Source of the DNA: Sanguinoderma infundibulare
Taxonomy: Eukaryota; Basidiomycota; Agaricomycetes; Polyporales; Polyporaceae
Length of the DNA: 64,000 nt
Direction of reading: 5' to 3'
Assembly: GCA_032821775.1 (NCBI GenBank)
Contig: JAVLRN010000007.1
Coordinates: 1,798,001-1,862,000 of the forward strand
This document shows, piece after piece, positions 24,092 to 35,803 of this stretch. Each line of letters opens with the position of its first letter. The stretch's first letter is position 1. The translations under genes and the position numbers were made by a program. The notes beneath the pieces are model-generated. The model was not told the DNA's origin. It saw only the letters and a program-made list of their open reading frames with translations, and did no database searches.

Positions 24092-25720
24092 GCGGCCATA
24101 TCACAGACAATGAGCTGGTAAACGTGCAGCGCACTGGAACCGTCGAAGCTGTTGACCGCAGGAGTCAGGACGACCCACACGCCTCCACAGGCCCGTTCCA
24201 ACGAACTTGGGACTCGAAACCACATCACGTGATACATAACAGAACGGTTTGGCGCCGCAGTGTCACGGCGTCCAGCTCTGTTTGACCCTGCCTCCTCGTC
24301 GAAATGCAAGTCTGCTTCCGGGACTTGCTCCAATGGTCCGTTTTGCTTATCGACCTGAAGAAGACTTCTTGCAAGGAATATCGATCCGGGCGCTGCAAGC
24401 AGACCGCCTGGACTCGTGGCAAGAACCGCTGCATGGAGATTGCGTGGACTAACATCATGACAGACGTACTGTCTGGTTGCTCCAAATGCGTCTGAGACCT
24501 ATGCTGCTGCGAAGCAGTGCCGTTTTCCACGGTAGGTATGATCTGCGCCAACCTATCGTCATTGGGCGTATCGTGGATGCAATACTGGAGTCCGCTCTGG
24601 TGAGTACGATTGCTGCTGCGAACAGCCTCTATTTTAATGACCGCCGTGAATTGCAGATGCTGGGGGAGCAAAATCTACACTAGACATATGCGGTGTTCCC
24701 ATATTAGAAGCATCGCAGGGGCCCCTTCAACTTATCGCACGCGTATCGGGTTGACAAAGCAGCCTGCCCCGAAGATTTCTCTCCTTGACAATCGAGGCGG
24801 TACCTGTCGCATTGTGAGTGTCTAAAAGCTTTTCCTGTACATAGGGCCAGCCTGCAGGCAGTGACAGGTTGTGGAATGAAGGGTCGATGACCTCAGCCGA
24901 AGAACGTGCAACACCACGACGCGTTTTTGTCGTGTCGACACTGGTGACAAATAAGCGTGGATTAACCCTCGCGGAAGAATGCTGCGCAGCACGGCTAATG
25001 TGCCCCGGATGTCTCGACCCAAGCGAGCGTGAATCTTCGGGGACCGTGAGCTCACGTTTGGAGATGCTGAATTCTATATTGCAGCCGCGATCTACTCCCA
25101 GAATTGGTTCTGAAGTCATGGAGACAACCGGCAGTGACTTCCGACGCCGATGGTGTCCCACGCACGCTGGCGCGACGCGCTCGGGTTTGATGTACCGTCA
25201 GAATCGAATCATTGGAATTCAACGGAAACCTTGAGGTCCCGATGAGTACAGTTATTCTATGCCCCAAACAGCTTGGTTGGATCATCTCCAAGAGACGACA
25301 TGCTACGTGGCTGACACGCGTATTCTATCTCCGCTTTCCTCATGCTGATCGTTATCTTCAGCAGTGACTCGCCGGGTCGCAATTTCGCAAATTGCGGAGG
25401 CGATTCCAGTGGACCGAACGTGGCACTTAGCGCCGGTTTGTCACTCATTTGGCTTGCAGATGTCCGTTACAAAGTTAACGTTACCCACGTATAGGTCCAA
25501 GCGCCTCTCAGAGGGACATGCTTCCGTTTTCATTGTCCTCGAATTAGTATCTCCAAGCATCGCGTCTTTGAGCGTCATGCGGTGCTTGCGTTGTGCGAAC
25601 CCATGCAACGCTGCACGCAGTTGCGAGTTCTCACCGTATCGGCACCGGATTTGGCATCCTCTTCACCCCGTTTCCAATCTGACCCGGGACATCGGGCTCG
25701 TAATCATGGTCCCTGGACAT
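23962..25720 (-). CDS. Unrecognised multi-exon gene (exons unresolved)
   Basis: Several minus-strand stretches look like real exons bounded by splice signals. One begins MSRDHDYEPDVPGQIGNG at 25720 and ends at a GTGAGA donor. The next begins HRMTLKDAMLGDTNSRTMKT. Another (about 25440-25340) carries ALSATFGPLESPPQF. Others contain SSAEVIDPSFHNLSLPAGWP (near 24850), SGLQYCIHDTPNDDRLAQII (near 24570) and GGVWVVLTPAVNSFDG (near 24170). I could not chain them all or recognise a family, so the limits are a guess. It overlaps the doubtful 5' exons of the thioesterase gene. Direction and presence of coding sequence are the only parts I would defend. Confidence 0.35.
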
Positions 25721-26060
25721 CGGCTTCTCGAGATCCACATATGACAAGCGAATCAAGGTGAGTTTTGCACCCGTGCGCTTCTGCGATCCTGAAGGGATAA
25801 TCTAGATCCATAACGACTACTGTCTATCAAGTCTCGGCTTTCAGCCTGTCGACTGCCGGTCCCTGCACTCGCAACACGCGTCTCTGGGAGCTCACAATGA
25901 TTTTCTGGACCGCCGCCGTTCGCTCCGGACTGGCAAGGTGGAGAATGGGTGGGTATAAATTTCAGGGCATGGCTTCTTTTGAATTCCCAGCATCTGACCC
26001 CAGGAGCTCCCCCACCCCCTCCCCCTTCCTCCTCTTCTCATCCAACTGCGGTCGAGGACG

Positions 26061-27938
26061 ATGTCCGGCTCCACCTCTCACGGACAAAAGGCTCCAGCGG
26101 TCGCCGCGACCCTCGCTGCTCCTCAGCCCCCTCGCCTCCCCACCGTACCCGCCATCGCTTACGAGAAGTCCCCTGCTGCCTCAACAGCGGTTTCTACTTA
26201 CGATGGCAAGAGCGAGGTGTCCGTATCCATAGAAAAGGGAGGCCCGGTCTGGGAAGGGTACCTGGAGGACGACCTTCCCGAGAAGACGCATGGCCACTTC
26301 CTCCGCAACGTTCGTTTCCAGATCTTCTCCCTCTACCGGCGGTTGTTCGGCATCGTCTTTATCACAAATATGGCCATCTTCATCACCGCCTGCGTCAGAA
26401 GCGGCACAAACACGGACGCCAACTACCTTGGCAAGATCTCCGTCGCGAACCTCTTCGTCGCCGTTCTCATGCGTCAGGCCTACGTGATTAACGCGTTCTA
26501 CACCGTCGCTTGTTGGGTTCCTCGTTCGTAAGTAGCGCTCTGTGCCTGGCGTTGTAACGTTTTTTTGACCTGAATGGTGGCGTTTAGATGGCCGCTTTGG
26601 ATTCGAAGGATTGTTGGACGGGTTTACTCGATCGGAGGCAGTAAGTTCGAGACGCCGCTGACTCTGCGACCGGTGTTGACCTTGTGCCTTTCAGTTCATT
26701 CAGGGTCCGCGGTCAGCGGCACTGTCTGGCTCATTCTTTTCGCCGCGAAGGCGACCCAGCAGTTCCTCCATAAGGATAAGGTACGGTCGAAGGTTCTTTT
26801 ACGCTCACTGTCTGTAGCTCACGTGACTCAAAGATTACTGTCCCCACTATCGTCTTCGCGTACGTCATCCTCGCGCTTTTGCTAGGTATGATTGTGTTCG
26901 CGTACCCACGGGCCCGGACTCGGCATCACAACACTTTCGAGATGGTTCACCGGTTCTGTGGATGGACTGCGATCGCGCTCGTATGGTGCTTGGTAAGTAT
27001 TGATGCTCTGACCCTCTACATCTTCCATTCGCTCAAGCGTCTTTACGTTTCAGATCATCTTCCTCATCAAGGATTACAAGCAACCTGGCGAGACACTTGG
27101 TCAAGCTGTCGTGAAAGCGCCGCCGTTCTGGCTGGTGCTCATCATGTCGTGCTCGATCATTCTCCCATGGCTCCGACTCCGTAAGGTCCCGGTCCGCGCG
27201 GAAGTCCTTTCCAACCACTGTGTTAGGTTCTTCTTCGACTACGGTGAGTGTCGGGTTTGAGTGTAACGTCCTCCGCCGCCCCCGACCGCGTTGTTAATCC
27301 CGGACTTGCCGCAGTGGACACCCAGCCCGGGCACTTTACACGTCTATCGCACCGCCCGCTCCTCGAATGGCACTCTTTCGCCACCATATCCCTGCCTGGC
27401 ACGAAAGGCTACTCCGCGGTCGTCTCGCGCGCCGGTGACTGGACGAGTGAACAGATCGGAGAGCCCCCCAAGGAGATCTGGGTCCGCGACATCCCGACGT
27501 TCGGGGTCGTCGCAGTCACTCCTCTCTTCCGACGTGTGGTCATGGTCGCCACTGGGAGCGGCATTGGTCCGATCGCGCCGGTCATCTACGCCAAAAAGGT
27601 CCCATTGCAGCTCCTCTGGACTGCCCCGAACGTGCGGAAGACGTTTGGGGACGGGCTAGTCGACTCGTTGCTCGAGGCGAACCCCAACGCAGTCATTTAC
27701 GGTACGTTTCGGCCCACCGGCCCCGCGCTCGCCTGGTGCTGACATTCGCGATATTTCCATGCGCGCAGATACGCGGGAGCATGGAAAGCCTGACATGGTC
27801 AAGCTCACGTACCGCCTCGTGCGCGAGTTTGAGGCGGAGGCCGTCGTAATAATCTCCAACGAGCCCCTCACGAAGAAGGTCGTTTATGGTATGATGAGCA
27901 GGGGTATTCCCGCCTTCGGAGCCATCTGGGATTCGTGA
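26061..27938 (+). CDS. TmpA-like integral membrane oxidoreductase
   Basis: Exons 26061-26527, 26588-26640, 26695-26780, 26834-26992, 27054-27243, 27315-27701 and 27769-27938 give 503 residues, all in phase. After a disordered N-terminus come six or so membrane helices (IVFITNMAIFITACVRSG, SGTVWLILFAAKAT, FAYVILALLLGMIVFAYP, TFEMVHRFCGWTAIALVWCL, FWLVLIMSCSIILPWL). A cytosolic ferredoxin-reductase-like half follows, with LEWHSFATIS where FAD would bind and MVATGSGIGPIAPVIYAKK where NAD(P)H would bind. This is the architecture of Aspergillus TmpA, a membrane flavoprotein linked to conidiation signalling. The His pairs that hold heme in true ferric reductases are not clearly present, so iron reduction should not be assumed. 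Confidence 0.85.
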
Positions 27939-28716
27939 AGGACATCGTTTAATTTTCTTTAGATCGCTTGCTGTTTATTATTATCTGAGGCTATTGTGAT
28001 TGTACCCTCTAGATTTAAGATGTACATATAGACCTGCCCACATAGCCTATGTAGAGTCCTGACTTATCTTCACGATTATTAAATATTCAATGCTGGAGAT
28101 ATCTCTGCAGACGACGTGCACATGTACCCAACAGCTCCCGCGTCGGAGTCAGCGTCGGAAACGGATTTGATGCTGATCTTCCATTCCAAAGCTCTCTGCG
28201 CAGTGATGGTTGCCGATCCCCATTTCCTCAAAAGTCGATCAAGATCATCCTGACGGTTTTGTTATATGTGGTCTTGCATCGGTGGCTTGAGTGAATCGGT
28301 CTAGACCTCATTGGAATTACGAGCGCGAAGTTCGAACGGCGACGCATTCCAAAGCGGGAACGGGACACGCTGAGGCACAGCTTTCAGGTCACGGTTAAGA
28401 GCCGCGACTCGGACGATCAAGGATGATCATCCCACCATCATCCAGGTCCCTACCGGTAAGTAGGCTCTCGCGTGCGCAGGCTCGTGTTTTCTAGTTCTGA
28501 TGCGACCCATACGTATTCGGTATTCCCACCGCTGATCGGTTCAACCCAGGCCGAAACCGGTGTGGCGCTCCCTGTGTACGTGATGGCGTATGGTTCACCG
28601 CGACTCGGCTAGTCCTGCCAGACTCTTCATACTCGACTTCGACTGGCAGACTCAGTTCTTGATAATCCGGTCCTCCAAGTTTCAGGACATAACACCATCT
28701 TGATATCGTTTGCGCA
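27939..28716. other. Intergenic, no gene seen
   Basis: The first 150 bases are AT-rich and fit a 3' untranslated region of the TmpA-like gene. The remainder holds no supported frame. It should include the promoter of the AidB-like gene. Confidence 0.45.
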
Positions 28717-31225
28717 ATGCGTGTTGAAGAGGGATTCCAACCGGTGAGAATGCAGCTCCGCAGATCATGATGGAGTTAACGCATTATGAGCTGACCATGG
28801 TCTCCAGGTGCCGTTTGTGGAAGGCAATCCGTACACGACGGATCCCACTCTCCCTTCTCTGCTGCGGCGTATCCTTCCGCCACAAGCGTTCAGGGATGTG
28901 GCGCAAGACCTAGAACGCTTCGGCCGTGAAGTGCTGACGAGTGAGCGAGATGCCCTCGCGTGCCGCGCTGACGCGGCACAGATCCTGGTCCGCGGTGTTG
29001 AAATACGGATCTGTTGGCAGCTCTACGCGAGACGAGCAAACTCTCTGCCCCTCCTCAGCTGATCCAGTATGACAATTGGGGCCGCAGGGTCGACGAGCTG
29101 CGGACGTCGGAAGGATGGCGCCGCTTCAAGGACATCTTTCACCGCGAGGGCCTTGTCGCGATCCCGTACGAACGCGAATATCGGGAGCACAGCAGGACGT
29201 ACGGCTTTGCAAAGCTGTTCATTGCCACTGCGGACTCCGATGTGGTGCGTCCGTTGCTAGCATTGTATCTTCCTTTCCTATGTGTTGACTAGCCGCAATA
29301 ATTCCAGACTGATTGTTCTATGAGCATGACAGATGGTGTTGCACGAGGTGGGTCTTCATGCGTGCATCGGAGAGTGCCTGTGGTTGCTGGCAGTGTAAGG
29401 CTCCTTTCGTGCGGTCTGACGCCACATCTATGCCACTGTCCTAAGCTGGCTAGTTTAGACAGTGTACGAACGGACAAATGCCTGCTGCTCTTGAAGTTTG
29501 GGTCACGTCCCAGAAAACCTTCTCCGATGCGTCGGGAAGTGATCGCTAACCTGTCCTCCATTTTACTCAGTGATCGAGCTCACTGGCTCCGAGGCACTCA
29601 AGCGAAAGATCTTTCCTAGACTGATCAGGTTCGTCTCACGTCCTATCGCAGTCGAATATTTGTCTTGATGACGGCACTCGCCTTAATTTCCATCGGGATT
29701 TGCCTTGTTATCTTATTCCAATGCTCTTGACATCACTGGCAGTCGTGACCCTGCTCAGGCATACACTGCAGGGCAATGGATGACAGAGGTACGCATCGTA
29801 TCTTACCGACAAACTGACCAATGATCTAATATTGACATCCCTCTCTTCGGTGTTCAGCGACCGGGGGGCTCGGATGTATCGCGCACAGAAACAATAGCCA
29901 CGCCAGCTACGACGACACAGCCTGGCGAATACGGGTTCCAGTATGAGCTTCACGGCTTCAAGTGGTTCTCCTCGGCGACCGACAGTGACGTCGCACTCGC
30001 GCTCGCGCGCACCGGCCCGCCAGAGGATGGCTCCCGGGGCCTATCCCTCTTCCTCGTGCCAGTGCGCCTCCCGCTCGTCCGCCACCCAGGCGCGCCACGT
30101 CCTTCTGCCCTATCGAACAACATATTCATCCACCGCCTCAAGAATAAGTTCGGCACCAAGATCGTCCCGACCGCCGAGCTCTCTATCCAGGGCGCTCAAG
30201 CGTACCTCCTCGGGGAGCCGAACCAAGGCGTGAAGCTCATCACCCCCGTCCTGAACATCACGCGCACGCACTCGGCCGTCGGCTCACTCGGGTACCTCCG
30301 CAAGTGTCTCGCGATCGCGACCGCGCACTCGCGCGGACGTGCGATCCGGGCGGGCACGCAGCTGCTGAAGGACACGCCGCTGCATGTCGCGGAGCTGGCG
30401 AAGCTGCATGTGCTGTATCGGGCGTTGTTGCATCTGACGTTCGGGTCGATCGTGCTGTTGGGCAAGACGGAGTGTGGGGTGGCGAGCGAGGGCGGGGAGC
30501 TGAGGCTGAGGCTGCTCACTCCGGCGATCAAGGCGTTCGCGGCGGAGAAGTGCGTCACCGCCATGGAGGAGTGCATGACCTGCCTTGGAGGAGAGGGATA
30601 CATGGAAGAGAACGGGATCGCTAAGTGAGTGTGGCTATGGCACGCCGTTGGATGTCCGCGCTGATGGGAGACAGGTTGATCCCGGACGGAATCGTCGAGA
30701 AGATCTGGGAAGGGACGATTACCGTGCTTTCCCTCGACTTGGTCCGGGCGACGGAGAAGTCGCCTGCCATGGACGCGTTCGTCGCAGTAAGTTGGGCCAT
30801 TTCTTCGACTTTGCCTCTTCTGACGCTTCGGATCACAGTGGGCACACGATATCCTTAAGTCGTGCCCAAACTCGCTCGTCGAGTCCCTGGGTGGCCCTCT
30901 CACGTTCCTCCGCATTGCCCTTGATGAGCTGGCAAACGCGTACAAGGCACCGATACATCCGCTCCTGCCCCGACCTGCCTTGTTCCTCTTCTGCCATGTC
31001 GCATCGAGTCTGTATCTCCTTGAGCATGCTGTCTGGGCTGTCGGTACAGGAGAGGCTGAGGGGCAGATCGATGTTGAGGTTTTCCGCCGCTGGGTTTTGG
31101 AGGGGAGCCTTGACACGGCATTGGAGAGTGTTCGGAGGACCAAGAGCATCCAGAAGGACCGTATCCAGTTGGATTCTGCGATCGTATACGGGTCCGGTGA
31201 TAGTCGAGCGGCAGCAAAGCTGTGA
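28717..31225 (+). CDS. AidB-like acyl-CoA dehydrogenase
   Basis: Exons 28717-28743, 28808-28940, 29021-29244, 29308-29347, 29571-29628, 29743-29788, 29858-30624, 30675-30786 and 30839-31225 give 597 residues. The order is an N-terminal AidB region (PPQLIQYDNWGRRVDELRTS), MTDGVARVIELTGSEALK, the FAD-contact segment MTERPGGSDVSRTE, the middle beta domain (LHGFKWFSSATDSDVALALA), and the helical C-terminal domain with EECMTCLGGEGYMEENGIAK and IWEGTITVLSLDLV. AidB proteins are flavin enzymes of the acyl-CoA dehydrogenase superfamily whose substrate is mostly unknown. The first exon of 27 nt and the 223-nt intron at 29348-29570 are the weakest points of the model. Confidence 0.9.
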
Positions 31226-31519
31226 GCGCAAAACATTGGATATCACTGCTACTTGTCATTTTACTATGTCCAAATTGGCATTAGTCCGTTCTTTGGAGGT
31301 AATGAGTGCTCTTCTGTTTCGGCGCAATGTCTTATATCGCGACGTGCGTTCGAAATCACCATCATACACGACGTCGCCACGCCTCTCGGATAGAAATACA
31401 ACGCACTACTGATACACCTTGTTGACACAACCCCGGACTGTATAGCATCCAAATCGTGGCTAACCAGTGTAAGGCACAATGTGACAGCTGCAAACGAAAA
31501 TCAGTTACACATCCCCAGT

Positions 31520-32256
31520 TCATACGACGGTGACTTGCCCTAACAGACCTCGCCCGCCCCACGCCCGTGATGGTACAAATGTCAACTTGACTGGGTCGTT
31601 GGAGCGGAGGACTTCAACCGTTATTTGTTGCTATATGCCTCAAGGTTAAGTCTCCGGAGGAAAGCAGAAGGCCAACGCGACTTACGTTCTCTTTGGACCC
31701 AACTAGTTCTGCTAGCGGCTGCAATGACGAGGACGTGAAAGATGCCTTTGTCAGGTGTCCGAAGGACAAAACGAGATCGTCCCGCCTCAATCCCTGTAAA
31801 CACGATTGTCAGCTCCGGTAAGTAATCCATCAGAAGGGAACGTACCGCTGACGCGGCGGGGCTTCCAGGCGCAACACCATCCACCTTGGCGAATGGTTCC
31901 GAAGCAGCACCGGGCGTACCCTCCGCAGCCGAACTTGTTGGAGCCTGTTCTCTTGCCAAGGAGCTGGGATCGTAGACATTTTGCAGAGCAAGCCCAATCT
32001 CGTCGATGAGCGCGTTGCGATCATTTCTGAGTTCGATGATTTTGACACGGGCACGGCGGACGGCCCAGATGTCAATGTACGCTCGAGGGAAGCCGTCGGG
32101 ATCGACGAGCGGGGTGTCCATATCTGCGCCGTGTTCCTGCAGGATAGAGAACTGCAGCTCCAAGTCGGCATCGATGGCGTCCCGACGCGCGATGAGGTCG
32201 CGCGCATGGGCTGTGGATGGGTTGTTGTTCATTCGTGGAGGCAGAGTAAATCCCAT
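31520..32256 (-). CDS. NAS2: 26S proteasome assembly chaperone Nas2 (PSMD9/p27)
   Basis: Exons 31846-32256, 31686-31793 and 31520-31630 give 209 residues. The N-terminal Nas2 domain has DMDTPLVDPDGFPRAYIDIW and RARVKIIELRNDRNALID. The C-terminal PDZ domain starts at FAKVDGVAPGSPAASAGLRR and runs through DDLVLSFG, LQPLAELVGSKEN and VPSRAWGGRGLLG. Nas2 binds the Rpt5 ATPase while the proteasome base is built, with the PDZ domain holding its C-terminal tail (family knowledge). An in-frame ATG at 32232 is an alternative start, eight codons in. The tail after GRGLLG (QVTVV) differs from the usual HIVP-type ending. It is head-to-head with ALG6. Confidence 0.88.
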
Positions 32257-32614
32257 TACTGATGGAGGGAGAAGAAAAGAGGACAAGGAGAGAGGTCGCT
32301 TACGCAGCGGGCATAGTCCGAACTCTAAATCTGGACATATGCCGTAAATGTACCGCACGTCGCGCTCGACAGCGTGCGCGACCCTCCCAGCTCGACCTTC
32401 CTCTTTCTTAACCTTCATCTCTTTGCCTCCGGCTTGTGGGCGACATGGACGAGTTCGCGCGGGCGAGTTACTCTTCGCCGCCAAAGACGCGCAGTGCTCA
32501 CAGGACCTCACTACACTCACTTTATTCCAACCAAACTGCCCCTGTCAACTGGCCTAGCCGACCCGTCCTGAAACACCAGCTGTCATCCAACAGCATTCGG
32601 AGCGATGCGTGCGT
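32257..32614. promoter_or_regulatory. Shared 5' region of NAS2 and ALG6
   Basis: A 358-bp gap lies between two divergent start codons. The minus-strand frame of NAS2 stays open through much of it, but no family-conserved residues are found upstream of 32256. No TATA box was seen. Confidence 0.4.
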
Positions 32615-35143
32615 ATGCTCTGCTTTCCAACCACCATGCTCAAGCGGTTACTGAAGGCGCGTATCGACACGTCCTGCAGCTCAGACCGCTCGGAGATTCT
32701 CGCCCCAGTCCCTCTCAGACACCATATCCTGCAGACCTCAGAAAGCCGCCATTGGCTTGGGACGCCTCCGCTGTCTCCATGTTCTCCCCCTACCTCTCCT
32801 CCCTCGACCTTGGCAGCCTCGCCAGCGCGCAGCAGGAAGCGGCTGAGCCATCCCATCAGCCTGAACGCGATTGCAAGTCAAGATCGACAGCGCCTTACTT
32901 CCCTCTCACACCCCACCGCTCTCCATCCGCACAAGGAGCACAAACCGGAAGATGACGGAAGCATGGCAAAACGGTGGCTGCGGTGGATGCATCATCAACA
33001 CATGAAGGCCTATGTCCTTCCCTGTCTGGTGGTCGCGTCGATATGGGTGAAGTGGGCAGTAGGATTAGGACCTTATTCTGGTCTGCAGTTCATATGCTCT
33101 CGTCAATCCCACGTTGTTTACCAGACGCACAGGCCAAGCGACGCCGCCCATGTTTGGCGACTATGAGGCCCAGCGACACTGGATGGAGTTGGCGGTCCAC
33201 CTACCCACTCGGCAGTGGTATACCTACGACCTCCAGTACTGGGGCCTCGACTACCCACCATTAACCGCCTATGTATCATGGGCGTGTGGCATTGTGTACG
33301 TTTCTATGCTCTCTTTCATCTGTCTCTGTGCTTATGCGTGTACAGTGGGTCGTGGGTAGATCCGTCATGGGTGGCTCTTGACGACTCTCGCGGTATTGAA
33401 ACCCCTGGCAGCAAAGTCTTCATGCGTTCCACTGTTCTCGCCTTCGATACCTTGGTTTACGTCCCTGCCCTCATCATGTTCACGAGAGTATGGCAAGGGA
33501 CTCGGTCTTCAAGGACGCAGGTATGCTCCTGATACTTCTCATGTCCTTGATGTTCCTTTAACGCTATACGACTCGTAGAATCTCGCCCTTCTGCTGTTGC
33601 TACTCCAGCCTGGGCTGCTCATCGTCGACTTTGGCCACTTCCAGTATAATTCTGTAATGCTAGGTAGGACTATCCTCTATATGCGCATGTATGAGGGTAT
33701 TAAGGCGCGATTTCAGGTTTCACGCTGTTGGCTATGAACTTCTTCGCAACAGGACAAGACCTCATCGGCGCAGTATGTTTCGTGCTCAGCCTAGGCTTCA
33801 AGCAAATGGCTCTGTATTATGCTCCAGCTATCGGAACGTATCTACTCGCCAAGTGCTTGTATCTCGGGCCTTCAGAGGGGTACGTTTATGCCCATCATTG
33901 GAACCCACTCGATACTGACGAGGCGACTAGCTCCAAATTGTTCATTCGTTTGGGTATCACTACTGTCGCGTCGTTCCTTATCCTCTTTCTCCCGTGGCTA
34001 CCTCCATTCGCTCCCCTTCGTGCCATCCTCGATCCTATTACTCGTATCTTCCCATTTAATCGCGGTCTCTTCGAAGACAAGGTGGCAAATTTCTGGTGCG
34101 CGTCCAACGTCGTTCTCAAATGGAGGTTGTGGGCTAGGCAAGACGTGCTCATCAAGCTGTCGACTGCCCTTACCGCTGTTGGCTTCCTTCCTGCAGTCGC
34201 TACTCTCCTCTTCAGCGGATACAAACTTCGTGTGTTGTCCACGACTGAGGCATCTCAAGACAAAGACAAGAAGGACGATGAGAAGGCGGCCGTCAAAGCC
34301 ATTACTCCCCCTCCTCCAACGCCACTTTTGCCACTTTTGCCATACGCGCTCCTTACGTCCTCGCTCTCGTTCTTCCTCTTTTCATTTCAAGTGCACGAGA
34401 AAACCATTCTGGTCCCGCTTCTCCCCATGACGCTACTCTTGTCGGGCTCTTCCCCAGAGGAACCGAGCTTCGAACTCGGCATGCTGATGAACAATGTCGC
34501 CATGTTCAGGTGAGTGCATAACATCAAATGAATCGGAATTAATGACGAGCCGCTGCCACCTCAGCATGTGGCCGCTTCTCAAGCGCGATGGCCAAGGCAT
34601 CGAATACATTGCCCTCCTCGTCCTGTGGAATACATTGATGGGCTACAACCCGTTCCGCGATGCCCGCCGCTCTTACCTCAAGCTTCTGTCCATTGTCAGT
34701 TCCCATTATGTGTCTACGTCTCCGTCACTAATCGATCCGCGTGTCTGCTTTCGTAGGCTGTCTATGCAGCGTGCTTCGTCGTTCATCTTGCAGAGCTTCT
34801 CATCGCCCCTCCGGCCCGTTTCCCAGACATCTTTCCCGTCGTCAACGTCCTCGTCAGCACACCCGTCTTCGGGCTCGTGTGGCTCTGGAGCATCAAGCGT
34901 GGCGTCGAAGTCAGTTGGGCCCTCGGCGGCCTTGGGTCCCGCTCCAAGACAAGCCCGTCGCAGAAGAGGCCGCTCGCTACCCCCTCGTCGTCGACACAGC
35001 TCCAGCCGTCCCCCATGGCCAGCCAGCCAGATCAGCATTCATCTGCTTCTTTGCGAAGCACAGGATTCCGGACTATGAGTCTGGGATATGCTCAAGGGCG
35101 GCGGACGGCACGTGGGCGAAGTGGGAGTGTCGACACTCATTGA
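32615..35143 (+). CDS. ALG6: ALG6 dolichyl-phosphoglucose alpha-1,3-glucosyltransferase
   Basis: Exons 32615-33080, 33133-33295, 33346-33520, 33579-33663, 33717-33879, 33931-34509, 34565-34694 and 34757-35143 give 715 residues. A disordered Ser/Pro-rich N-terminus precedes [20 protein letters not shown]. Family motifs follow: [57 protein letters not shown] and [14 protein letters not shown]. This enzyme of the ER membrane adds the first glucose to the Man9GlcNAc2 lipid-linked oligosaccharide before transfer to proteins. It is long because of the N-terminal extension and a hydrophilic tail of about 70 residues. The start is not fixed: ATG 32636 is equally good. Confidence 0.92.
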
Positions 35144-35803
35144 TGTGCGTATTACTCAGACTCTAGTAGACGTATTGTGTGTGTATCGTAGATGGCGTTG
35201 TGCTCTACACTGGATGCTGTGTTCTCTATCTTGAAGGCGCTGTCATAAGCTGGCTTTGATCGAAGGCGTTTCAGCTTCAGAAAGCTCGCGGAGACAAGGG
35301 ACTCATGTTCAGGTGAGTATCGGAGCCTCTTTGCAGGTGTAGTGTAACTCAACCGATTGTAACACTAGCCATCCGTGTCCTCCGCCGGCGTGCAGAGACG
35401 ATGTTACCAACGTCATCGATGTCGACGTCCATGCTAATGGTGATGATATCATCGATTCTTGTCGTGCCAACCTACTCTGCAAGGCTTACGTCTTATTCGG
35501 CACCCTTCGTAGCTTACGTACACACCCGTTTATAAGCTTCCACAGACCGAAAATCCTGTTCTTCAGTCCTTGCAGATACGCTACCAGGTACGCATCTTCA
35601 CTCTCATAGATCTACAATCCTCATGAACGCCATATCAGATATAAACATTCTTCTGCCTGTAGAGCTACCCCGCTGAGCTCCTTGGACACGAACCTACAAG
35701 CCTCTTGCCCCGATTAGCCCTTCTAGGTTCCTACGTCGTCTCTGCCGGACTCCCTGCACGCATATACCCACCCTTCTCCTGCATATATCGACCCCGCATC
35801 ATC
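35144..35803. other. Gap between ALG6 and gag, no gene seen
   Basis: About 660 bases without a supported gene. The frame of the next gene is open from 35705 but has no ATG before 35804. I looked for a repeat shared with the sequence after the gag stop that could be an LTR and saw none. Confidence 0.4.

Noticed and set aside
13704..28000. A secondary-metabolite gene cluster around the thioesterase, TmpA-like and oxygenase genes
   Set aside because: No polyketide synthase, NRPS, terpene synthase or P450 is present, and the neighbours are housekeeping genes.
30196..31236. 346-codon minus-strand frame opposite the AidB-like gene
   Set aside because: It is the shadow of a conserved coding exon, with no domain and an Arg/Ser-rich composition.
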